A program made the translations under genes and the position numbers. The notes below the pieces were generated by a model. The model made no database searches and had not been told where the DNA came from. It worked only from the letters and a program-made list of their open reading frames with translations. Shown piece after piece: positions 44,790-55,318 of a stretch of 64,000 bases of DNA (positions are counted from its first letter, which is position 1; each line of letters begins with the position of its first letter). Source of the DNA: Cryptomeria japonica (Eukaryota > Streptophyta > Pinopsida > Cupressales > Cupressaceae); NCBI RefSeq assembly GCF_030272615.1, contig NC_081406.1, positions 214,554,997-214,618,996 of the forward strand, written 5' to 3'.

Positions 44790-47079
44790 TGTTGGCATTG
44801 TGTTGTCATTGATGTCAACCAGTATGGGATGACCACCGGTAGTAGAGATGTACGTGCAACACTGCTATGGAGAAGTCTTTCATATCAACTTGCATTGCAG
44901 AACACTGGAAATGGTAAGGAAGATGACCTCAGGAGTCACCAATATAATAGGTTAATGCCTGACTTGTGTGATAAGATAGAAAGGTGTTTTGAGAAGTTGT
45001 TTGTGATGAAGAGGCAAAATGTTACCTGAATCACATCAACACTGGAAGAGAAGGATGAATGGGTATGCTATGAGGTTGTAGAATAGTAGGACTTCCATCG
45101 AATGAAGAAGCAGTCATCATGAGGAGCAATGACTAATAGTGAATGTGCTCATATCAAAATCACATGAAGAGCATTGCAGGATGTAGAAGACAAGGTGTTA
45201 AGGTGTTACTTCATCAAGTAAGTAAAGCTTATCTCTTATTATGCATTGAATGTATCATAGTTTGGAGACATAAGAGTGAAGAGGTAAATGCAAGCACTTG
45301 ATCACACCAGATGTACTAGTGAATTGAAGGAATGACCTAAGTGCATGAGATCAAGGTTATGTACTAAACTGAAAGAGAAGGCGCGTTGAGATGCCAATAC
45401 AGAGGAAGTGTGAAGGTAGTGTCGCCTTGACAAACTGGTAGAGGAAGGAAAAATATTAATTAGGAAGAAAGGCAAGGCTAAGAAAAAGCAGTCAGAAGTA
45501 GAAAGACCTGATTAAAGATGGAACCTTGAGAAGATTGATGACATGGTGTCATCAAGAGTGGTAACCGGTATGTAAGTCTACTGATTATATAAGTAAGGTG
45601 TAGTTGTAGATGACTTCCTACATTATGGGAAGGTGCATGATTTGAATGGACATGTCTAGAGACCAGTTTGAGAGTTCCATCGATAGTTTAAGATGAGAGC
45701 AGATATGATAAGGTAACCAGTAGAATGGTTGAGACTGAAAGGGTTAGCAAACTGACAGAAGCAAGGAATTGGTAGGGTGGTTGGCCAGTGATTCTACTTG
45801 GACTGACTTGAAGTGCCAAGATGAAAAATGATTGATATGGATGCCACATGGAGTCAACATGGCAAACCCACGTTCGGATAAAGATAGACTATACATCGAC
45901 AGGGTTGTTGTAGGGTTGATCAACTTTAATGAAAAGGACATGTTGCAGAGCTATTGCAGGGATTTGACGCTCGAGGTTTGGAGGACAACTACAAGACAAC
46001 TAATAGAAATTAAGAAGATCGAGGCGATGAAGGAAACAACACGACAGATCTTTTGTGATTGACCAAGGGATTAGCTATGAGGGTAAAAAGCAAGTCACTA
46101 GAAATGGAAGGCATGATCTAGGAGATGTGACTATGGTGGAGTTGTGCATTCAGATGTTAGAAAGATCAGATCGTGCAAGATTTGATTAGATTTGGTTTTC
46201 CTCAAGGATGGTGAGGAAACCCTAACTGCCTAGTTTTTGAATTGGTTTTTGGAGGGAAAACTAGTCTATAAGAATAAGATAGAAGAGGAAGAATGGTGTT
46301 GCTGAATAGAGGAATATAGTGTGATTGCAAGGTTCAAGACTTCTGCAAGCAAGATCAAGTCAGCCAAGTGCTCAATGATCATCTATGAGAAGAGTGGAAA
46401 TGAGAGAGAACTGGGTTGAAGCTTTCAACCAGTTGAAGGAAAGAACCGATAGTGTTCATACTGGTAGAGCATAGGTGAAGGAGGTTGAAGAGAGGTAAAC
46501 TGATAGTGCTTATCAGTAGAGAAGCAGTAGGTGAAGAGCGGTAGAGAAGTGAGTTGGTGAAGCAAAGAAGATATCTCACCGATAGAACAAGATATATGTA
46601 ATGGTTGTAAGATTCACTTGTGACAAAATAGCCACTTATGTATTTGATATTTACTTTGTGAACATTGAGTTGTAGCTCAATGCAAGGGTTGTAGCTCCTT
46701 GGATTGGTGCCCTAAAGTCAAGGGTTGGTGCTCCTTTGGGTTGTATCCCATAAATCAAGTAGGGGTTGGTGCTCCTTGGGCTGGTGCCCTAAACTTTGTA
46801 ACTATGTTTTACTATGAGGTTGGATTGGAGTAGTAGACTCCAGCAACATTGCTCACCAAGGTTTTTCCCATCTTGGGTTTTCCTCGTACATGTTGGTTTT
46901 ATGTGATGTCTCCTTGTGTGTGTGTGTGTGTGTGTTTGAGTTAGTCTCATCACTTACTGGTAAGTCTGTATTGTGTTTGATTCACAAACAGGTATTGCTC
47001 ACAAAGGAGAGATGAAAGGAAAAGTTTTGAGAACCACTGATTCACACCTCCCCCTCTTAGTGGTGTATTGTGTCTAATA
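44790..47079 (+). mobile_element. Solo LTR of 2.29 kb with GTTAG target duplication
   Basis: Starts TGTTGGCATTGTGTTGTCAT and ends near CACCTCCCCCTCTTAGTGG...TCTAATA. GTTAG flanks both sides (44,785-44,789 and 47,080-47,084). The final CA appears changed to TA. A TATA word (CTATAAGAA, 46,266-46,274) and a TG microsatellite (46,914-46,934) lie in the right half. No internal coding region is present, as expected for recombination between two LTRs. Open frames inside are short and unrecognised. Related to the insertion at 36,815-38,285. Confidence 0.75.
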
Positions 47080-47390
47080 GTTAGCAACTAGTAATCTAAT
47101 TGTGACCAAATTATTAGCTCGAATTAGCTCCAATTCCCTTGCCGAATAGTAGGGCGTTAGCAACTTGTTCAATTTGTTTAATGGTATCTGCTTTGGCAAA
47201 ATATGGATTCTCAACCTCCTTAACCTCTCCATTCTGTGACTTCCAGTTATAAAGACAAGTTGCTTCATACATTCTAGAGGAATCAACAATTCTCTACAAC
47301 TACAAACCCTTCCAGTCATCAAAATAGCCCTTTGTATGGAAGCAACTTTTCTAGGTCCAAGGCTAGCTACAAATTGCATATTTAATTTGT
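47080..47390 (-). pseudogene. Host gene fragment, possibly an SPT6-like exon
   Basis: One minus frame begins FVASLGPRKVASIQRAI and continues GRVCSCRELL, resembling the helix-hairpin-helix region of the transcription elongation factor SPT6 (xFxxGLGPRKAASLQRxxVRAG). A second frame overlapping its downstream half is also open and looks protein-like: RIVDSSRMYEATCLYNWKSQ, then ENPYFAKADTIKQIEQVANA; I do not recognise it. The two may be one exon with a frameshift. It overlaps the right copy of the tandem duplication. No other exon of the gene is nearby. Confidence 0.4.
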
Positions 47391-48755
47391 TAGTTGTGTA
47401 TTTTGTTATGGGTTGATAGAAATATGGGTATTGTCTATAACTTTAAAAGAAAGTAGAATCTATTCAAACACTATATTTCATTTGATGTTAGCAAGAATTT
47501 TGAGTAGTTTTATTCATAATGTGTATCTTGTATAGTTTATCTGAATATTGTCTTTCTTGTATCCTGTAGTATTTTTGGAAGAATTATCATAACTTTCATT
47601 TGAATTGTTGGATCTTTCTATAAATTGGAGAATAAGTCTATAACAATGATATCAAGAGACAGACCAGAGTGATTGGCTTCATTACAAGGTAAGGGCAACC
47701 TTTTTCATGTTTGTCTTCCTCAAAGTATGGTTGGTGTCTATTGAGTTGTTGTCTTGTAAGGGTGTTTTGAAGATTGAGAAGAGACTTTTGATGGGTATTA
47801 ATCCCATTGTTGTCAAGTATGCTTGATTGGAATTGAATGTTTCCAGGGTTTATGTGCATTAGAGGGTAAATGATTCCTAAGATTGTCACTTTAATTAAAT
47901 AATTACCTAAAATCTTTGAATTGCTTTCTTGAAAATGAATGCTTTAAATAAATGGTTACTTTATTATAAGTATGATTTTGTAATGTCCCATAATAAAATG
48001 CCTTAAAATATCCTAGTTATGGATCTCAGTTCTTAATTTTATTTTTTTTTATCTTTTGTATTTTATTTTTTTTATTATTATATTCTATTGAATCCTATTT
48101 CAAAGTGGGGACATTATAGATTTCTTAATTGAGATTACTCTAAAAAAACCTAATTAAATTATCTTCAAACAATAGTAGACCAGTGCATTCACCCTTGACA
48201 TAATGTTGCAGTTAGTCTTACTGAATTTAACTATGCTTTGAAAGACCAATAAGACAGAATGAAGTTTGACATCCAATCCTTCAAACTGATAATCAAATTG
48301 AAACTTAACCCAAACTATAATAACATAGGATAGCACATTGAAACAACCTAAATGAATAGATTTATCACAGGGAACTAATCAAACAATCAAAAAGATAAAT
48401 ACCATCGAAGATGAAAAATACTTGATCTTTGTATTGAAATAAACATAAGATAATCAACTGATTACATATAGCACAATGTCTTTTCAGCAGTTTGGCATTT
48501 CCATAAAATAAACCCAGAGGGTATTGTATATAATTGCATCTCTGAATCTATCTCTCATTTCATCAAAAGATCCTCTATATATACAAATGAGGATTCAATT
48601 TCAAAATGAAAGGGCATACCCCTTCATTCAGAATTACACTAACTAATATCTTAACTAAAAAAAACCAACTAACTGACCCTAACACAACTACCAACATAAC
48701 AAACATATTACATAAGACTTTAAAAGAAAACAATTTGAAATATTCAGAACAAGAG
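47390..48755. other. Unassigned AT-rich DNA
   Basis: No recognised gene. TGTAATGTCCCATAATAAAA (47,980) and its partial inverse GGGGACATTATAG (48,108) resemble plant LTR ends. A minus-strand TATATATAGAGG (48,575-48,583) could be an LTR promoter for an element whose coding part is the long frame to the right. Evidence is weak. Confidence 0.3.
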
Positions 48756-51704
48756 CTAATTGCCAAGCACTTCGCTGCAGTTCTTAATATGCTCTAAATA
48801 ATTTTCCAACTTATAGGTATCCGCATCATAAATCACGTCCTTGACCATAATCTCCAATGTGACAAACTGCTCCATTTGTGCAGTGGTGTCCTTTAACTCT
48901 ATTCCATTTGTCTGAGAAGAATCAAGGGCAACACTTAGGAGACTTTAGCATTCAGCAATCCATTTATCCTTATCCTTAATTTCACCTTTCTGGTCAACTA
49001 ACATAGGAATATCATGTTGGATTACATATTTACACTCATCATATTCTTTTTGTAATTCTGCATCAAATTTATCATGCTTTGGAAATAGCCTTTCAATTTT
49101 CTCAATCTCTTTGGCATCTGCTCCCTCCAAATTCTTCTCATGTAGCTTGACCCCCAGTCTGTTTTTGATCTTGTTATGTGATACTGCATTGTCCACATTT
49201 TTCTGAAACATAACCCAAAAGTCTTCCAAGTGACCCTGCAACTTTTTAAATATTTTATTCAATAAGAAAGAAGCAGTATCAATTCTTACACTTTGCATAT
49301 GTTTGAGAGTTCTTTGATTTTCTTGCTGCAATTCCTCACATTTTTTCTTACATTTTGAATTTTCAAGAGAAAGCAACATGGGTTCAAACTGTCCACTTCT
49401 TCTTATGGCCTCCTCATACATAGCTTTGTACTGATTCCTTTCCCTTACCACTCTAATCGTCTGTGCCCTATTGAATTTGGAAATATCTACTCCTATATCT
49501 GTTGAGACAATAGGATCAATTTCTCCCACCTTTAATTTCATCATGTTTCCAAAAGCCCTATCCACATCAATGATTGTTGGTCTCGTGTTTGGTGAATACA
49601 GTGCCCATAGAATTAGTTCTTCCTCGTCTAGATCAAACCTTGACCAAATAAAAATGTCATTAACTCCCTAAATATGCAATTTGAATTCCTTGTTATTAGA
49701 GTGCAATAAACTATCAAAAATAAAAGAGGCACTCAAGTCCCATCTTGGAAAAAGAATTACTCCAGTGTCTATCACTAATTGTCTCCCTCTCTATGGAGTC
49801 ATTGTCACCAATTCTTCTTCTATATCCTCTATTAGTTTCTTCAATAATTCTACCTCATTTTCAGGTGTCACATTTGGGATAGACTCCCTCAGCCTTTTTC
49901 CTTTGAAATTATAAAGAAAAGACTTAAATTCTTTGGATTTAACAAATACATCATCTACCAAAAAAGTAGTATGTCCATACAATCTTGCATCTTTATAAAT
50001 TTTCATTATAGTTACAATGTGATCATCTTCATTGAACTCTTCTTCCACATCTTTTGCCTGTGACCTAGAAATGGCTTTAGTGTCTTCTGGTTCATTTTCT
50101 AACATTTCTTCTTCTGACTCCATCTCCATTAACCTCTATCTTTTCTCCTCTAATTGTTTGTTTAGGTTATCAATCACTTCTCGACCCTATGCATCTTCCA
50201 TGTTCCTAAATATATCTTCTGCTTCCAGACTCACATGCAAATAATCACCTAGATTATGCCTTTTCTTGCAGTAGTGGATATAACCTTTTGGATCATAATT
50301 GTTTCTTGCAAAATGTTTGAATAAATTAAATTATTCCATTAATTTCTTGTCAATTACATCATAGGCTTTTGTTTAAACAATTGTGAAATCTCCAAAGCTG
50401 AGAGTACCTGGCATGAAAGCCTACTTACACAGATCCCCAAAGTTTTTAGCATTTGAGACACTCAATTGTCTGACAATCTCCAAGTATTCTATTCGATTGA
50501 TAACACATTTTTGTAACATATAGGGGGTTCCTTCAAACCCATACATCCCGAAACATGTGAAGCCCTTATGGGAATACCAATCTCCCCAGTTATGATTCAC
50601 TATCTTTCTGTCATCAAAATCTTTAGGTCTTAAAAATATTTTAATATCATTTGAGATTGATCCATCACATGGAAATCCATACATTCGATAAATTGGCTTT
50701 ACTACACATTCCTCAAATTTGATATAATTTGATGTTGTGTAATGAAAATCCCAAACAAAAGTCCATAATTGAATAGGTTGCTCCTTCCCTTGTCTATTTC
50801 TGACATTAAGCCTCAATTCCTTGGGCCACATATCCCTAAAATGTCCATAGCATAAGATTAAATGCATCAATAATGAGTAAAACTTAAAATTAGGGCAATT
50901 ATTATCCTTGAGGTTCAAAAAACCCTCATGCAATTTCTCCACCAAATATGACACATAATCAAATGGCCTAGCTTCATACATTTGAATGTCTAAAGCTAAA
51001 ACTAATGGCCCAATACTCATGAGGTCTGGAACCTCAATGCCTACTAACTGTCCACAAGACATATAGGTGTACTAAAGGTAATGTCTGAACAAATCAATAT
51101 TAAATGGTGGCTCATCCTATTTTGTAAGTTCTCCTACTTCTTCTTTATGGACAACTAGTTTCCACCCAAGGTATGTAGTGTCCATTCTTTGATATTCCTC
51201 TTCCAATTCCCCAAAAGATAGAGGTTTATCAAAACCAAAATCTACGTTGAATACTTCATTTATAGTGTTTACTGAAAACCTTATGAAGGATTCTCCATTT
51301 GGAGTTTGAATGTATCTTCCCATAGAATTATAATTTCTCACTAGAATCTCTAAAACTTTCAAATTTACAAAAACATTAGGGACAATTAGCTTACCTAAAT
51401 TTGTAACCCAAGGGATGTAGAGTGGCACCGCCGTATTTCTCCTCAAGTAATGGAATAAAAAAAATTCATAGCCCCTTACCCTAGTCCAAACATCCACGAC
51501 ATCCTTGTATCTATCTTCCAATTGATCTCGACCAGGTAGATCTTGTTTCAATCTTCTAGACATAGGGCCAGGTGATTGCATTTGATCAATCATATCCTAG
51601 TTAAATTTTCTAATTGGGGCGTCTTCTCCTATTTTGGATTTCTTGGCTCCTAACTCTGAACTCTTGGCTGATCTCTTTTTCCCTATAGAACTAGATGCCT
51701 TCAT
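48756..51704 (-). pseudogene. Unidentified 982-residue protein, frame intact but with about 11 stops
   Basis: An ATG at 51,704 opens a minus-strand frame that runs without a frameshift for 983 codons to TAG at 48,756. Four long open pieces (51,593-51,117, 51,062-50,421, 50,129-49,791, 49,565-48,945) and the gaps between them are all in one phase. The N-terminus is basic and nuclear-signal-like (GKKRSAKSSELGAKKSK). Residues about 40-430 form a folded-looking part (VRGYEFFLFHYLRRN, NGESFIRFSVNTINEVFNVD, SHKGFTCFGMYGFEGTPYML). After that come acidic and Lys/Glu-rich regions, then a coiled coil (about residues 720-920). Stops are TAG or TAA and each is one C-to-T from CAG or CAA, or similar. I do not recognise the family; a transposon-borne accessory protein is likely. 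Confidence 0.6.
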
Positions 51705-51985
51705 TTATGCAATTGCAATTTCTCACTCTAACCTTTATGAATTAGAAGTCTCTATTTTGCCAATTTCCTTCACTGTGTGAGATTTATGTCAGGCAACTTT
51801 AACTATTTAACAAATATATTCAATGCCAAAATTGAAATGATTAGCATCCCATAAATTGGCTGATTGTGAACCCAATGCAAGCATTTAATAAGAGTCCTCT
51901 TCTTCAGTTTTGAAATTTGTTTTGACAATGGCTCATAGGCACAGGTCTCTACAATGTAATTTTATTTTGTTACCATTGGCATAAT
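51705..51985. other. Upstream flank of the 983-codon frame
   Basis: AT-rich with no feature recognised. It is continuous with 57,275 onward before the LTR element inserted. Confidence 0.3.
51981..51985. repeat. Left target-site duplication (ATAAT)
   Basis: ATAAT left of the element and ATAAC at 57,275-57,279. The one difference is a T/C transition. Confidence 0.7.
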
Positions 51986-53928
51986 TGAAAGGGAGAAACC
52001 CACAAGATGACCAATTAAAGCTAAGTATAATCTTCTTGTTAAGAGACTCCTTCAAATGAGAGTGGAAAGGTTTTGGTTTTCTTGATAAGGCCCACTTTCA
52101 ATGTTCACAAGCTTCACTAAAACCCAAAACTTCCTCCTTGAGCTCTTCCCATCATTTGTTCATTCATTTGCTCAACTCAAATTACCATTCTCTCATTCCT
52201 CAACCCATCAAATTCAACACCCTAATACCCCTTCTCACCACACATTGTTTATACTAATCCTTAGCAGCATTTAGCTTCTTCAAAAGGTTTAGACAAGGAG
52301 TTAAAATCTTGCTCTTGGTTTTGTTCTCAAATACCTAGTTCAAGCTCACTTGCTCAACACTTACTCAAACCCTTCTCCTAGGTATAAACCCCTAATATAG
52401 TAACTCTTCTCAAATTGAGGTGTTAGGAAGCTTTCTTGAATGTTTTCAAATGATTTTCTCTGGTTCTTCGAGACCATTCAACCTTACACAAATCGGGTTC
52501 ACACTTTTTACAAAACAAGGCTAAAAATGGCTACTAGCTAAGTAGGCCTAATTTGTGGTCTTTTTTCTCATATTGAACAACGATGGCCATTTCCACCTTA
52601 GGAGTTGTATTGGATGCTATTAACAATGCCAAGTCTCGAGGAGTTTTGTTGTTTTAGTTACTGAGGAGGTTGTTTAGGGATTGTCCACCATTTTAGGCTT
52701 TTTAGTAGGGTTTACTAGGGTTTAGACCCACACAACATAGGAAACCAATGCTACATCACCAACCAAGCTTCCAAATTGTCAATAACCTTCTCCCACACCA
52801 TGTGGAGCCCTCCTCTATTGCTGTCCTATAGGCATTAATCCAAACATGTGGCATTCAAACTGAAACTATCATTAAATTCACAAAAATAGTGAACTCACTA
52901 TTATGCAACCAAACTGAGAATGACTTAAAGAAAAAAACCTACTCTAATAGACTAAAGTGACTCTCAACACCCTTGGGAACATGCTTAGACCTCTGCCTAT
53001 CAGATTTGTTCACTCTGGGTGCAAATTTTGAGTTTCAGTCCATGATACTAGCCGAGTAACCCTTACTTGCCTAGTACTCACTCAAATCCTTCTTCCACTC
53101 ATAGCTTTGGCACAAAATAAGACATATATACACTATGTATATGTATACTAACTTGACCAAGTCCATTTTTGGGAGCCCAGACCAGGATTAGTCAAGTTGT
53201 TGCATTTTTTAAGCCACAAACCCTTGACAGGGCAGTGAATTGGCAAAAACTAAAGATTTTATTTGATAAACCAAAACACAATAAAAACACTAACAAAAAG
53301 AATGAAAAACCTTCATACAACCATGAAACAAACTCCAATGAAGGTATAGTATGGAAATAGTGATATGTACGGACTGTTACAATGGTTTAAGCTTAAAAAG
53401 CATGAAAAATAGACATATTTCATTAACTCCCTCTTGCTAATACAAAACAAACCCATTTACAATGTTTGAAGTGTCCTTATATAGGATACTCAAACCATTC
53501 CAACCATTATGGCATCCATAACTACCTTGTAGAGTGATTTTACAACTTTTCTCACTTTTTGTCAAAATGTTGCTTAACAACATTAGCAATTTTTGACTCT
53601 TAGTGCATTTTTAACCTACAAGACAAATATCTTCCACCTAACCATTTGAGATGGTGTCAAATCAATAAATACACCTAATCCAATTCCTTTCTATGCTTGT
53701 TTCAAGGTTTTTAATACATTTTCACTATAATGCCATTTTTGGCTTATAAGGCACTATGGGCCAAAACTGGAAAGAAAACTTGAGAAGAACTATCTAAACA
53801 ACTCTAAGATAAACTTAAAATATAATGAAACCTAAAAAACACACTTGAAACCTTAGAATAGTCCTTTATTCAATTCATGATCCCATTAAGGTCAAACAAG
53901 CCAAAATTGTGAAGGTGCTCCTACACCA
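51986..53928 (-). repeat. 3' LTR of the non-autonomous element
   Basis: 1,943 bp. On the plus strand it starts TGAAAGGGAGAAACCC and ends GGTGCTCCTACACCA. Colinear with 55,319-57,274. Confidence 0.9.
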
Positions 53929-54470
53929 TACTCCCCAAAATTGAAAAAGTTCCAAATCCTCTTGGAAATGATACCTACAAAACAAATGAGACCTACAAAA
54001 CATATAGGCTTCATCTTGACCTTTGGCATGTACTTGTCTTCAGCTTCATCATGCATGGCCAAATGAAAATTTCCTTCCTTCATCTTCACGTGAAGCCTTG
54101 CTATAAAAATCAACATCCACCATAGCTACAGTTGCTCACAAGGTGTAAATGACACCATCAACTGCCATTCTAGTAAACTCTCAGTCCAAGAACAATTCCA
54201 TGAAAAGATATGAGAAATCTCAATGAACTTCATCTCAAAGTGAGGAGAAGTGCTCATTTGTGGGGACCAATATAGGTGCTTGGTGGCATGCATTAGTAAC
54301 CTAGGACAGAGCATTTCCCCCATAAAGGTCATGACACCCTCATAAAGACTAATACCAATCTGATAGTGTTCATGCATGTAGACCTCTGTAGTGACATAAT
54401 GATCAGTAACAACTATCTTTGTATCCTGCCTGTCAATAGGCTTCTCAAGTGCATGTGACCCTTGTACCAT
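53892..54470 (-). CDS. Unidentified frame next to the 3' LTR
   Basis: Minus frame of about 190 codons with a single stop after CEQL (54,123). It includes HYVTTEVYMHEHYQIGISLY, EGVMTFMGEMLCPRLLMHAT and EMKFIEISHIFSWNCSWTES. The last codons run into the LTR. It lies after the protease fragment and does not resemble RT, RNase H or integrase as far as I can tell. It may be a remnant of a fused polyprotein or an accessory frame. It could also be non-coding. Confidence 0.3.
53929..53945 (-). other. Purine-rich tract before the 3' LTR
   Basis: Minus strand AATTTTGGGGAGTA, directly before the LTR start TGGTGTAGG. Weak as a polypurine tract but in the right place. Confidence 0.5.
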
Positions 54471-54599
54471 GTCTTCTTCTTGTCCAATCTACTCAACAAC
54501 TCCATCATTAGGATAAAGAATATGTGTTCCAGCCACATTGGTCTCTAACCCCTGCTCATCCTCAAGAACCTTTTCCATATAAGGTTCCTCTTCAATTCT

Positions 54600-55265
54600 T
54601 TGCTACTCACTCTTCACTTCAGCATGCATGCTGCTCAAAGTCACTGAATGGACTGTCTACCTCTTCAACTTCACCTTCTATGGTACTTGGGGTCACATCT
54701 TCCTCTAAACCTCCATTGTGTACTACTTCACCATCTTCTTCTTCAACATCTTCCTCCTGGTGATTCTTATGCTCAGGGAAAGCTATTCTCTCAACCAATC
54801 CTAGACTTCTTGTTATACTCCATGTAGGATCATCTTCTTCCCTCATAGGGTTCAAGGTAAAATTTATGCCATCCTTATAAAATTGATACACATTCCTATA
54901 AGCATCATACATAGTGCAATTGTCATATTGCCATGCTCTTCCCAAAATCAAATGGCGATCTCTCAAGGGTAGAATATCACATTCCACCATCTCATAGTAA
55001 GGACCAATATTGAAATGAACAACAAACTTCTCTAAGACATCAACCTAATGATCATCACTCAAACCAAATGCTCTGTAAGGTGACTCATGAGGTATCCTTG
55101 GTATATTCAGCTTTTCCACCATCTCTATGGAGACTACGTTGTCAAGAGAACCACTGTCAACTACAACCTTACATACTTTACCCTTGAATTCACACTTGGT
55201 TCTGAAAATGGCCTCTCTTGGATCATATATACACTCCATGTCATTAGGAACTTCTTTCTTCAACT
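54600..55265 (-). pseudogene. Retropepsin-like protease fragment and acidic linker
   Basis: Minus frame starts near 55,263, only about 40 bases from the primer site, with EFKGKVCKVVVDSGSLDNVV, a D-S-G aspartic protease site, then VEKLNIPRIPHESPYRAFGL. After one stop it continues with MVECDILPLRDRHLILGRAW and QYDNCTMYDAYRNVYQFYKD (the LLGRPWQYD-type flap end), and then an acidic linker (EEDVEEEDGEVV). No gag precedes it. The usual RT that should follow is missing. Confidence 0.75.
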
Positions 55266-55303
55266 CTCACAACTCACAACTAACTACAAGGATCTACTTC
55301 CTT

Positions 55304-55315
55304 GCTCTGATACCA
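55304..55315 (-). other. Primer binding site, initiator-Met type
   Basis: TGGTATCAGAGC on the minus strand, three bases inside the 5' LTR. An exact match to the usual plant initiator-Met tRNA primer site. Confidence 0.9.
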
Positions 55316-55318
55316 ATT

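Noticed and set aside
44790-47079. Genes in the short open frames at 44,829-45,029 and 45,832-46,062
   Set aside because: They lie inside a solo LTR, are short, and show no recognised domain.
48606-48797. Small plus-strand frame near 48,700
   Set aside because: Overlaps the end of the minus-strand 983-codon frame and low-complexity AT-rich DNA; no domain.
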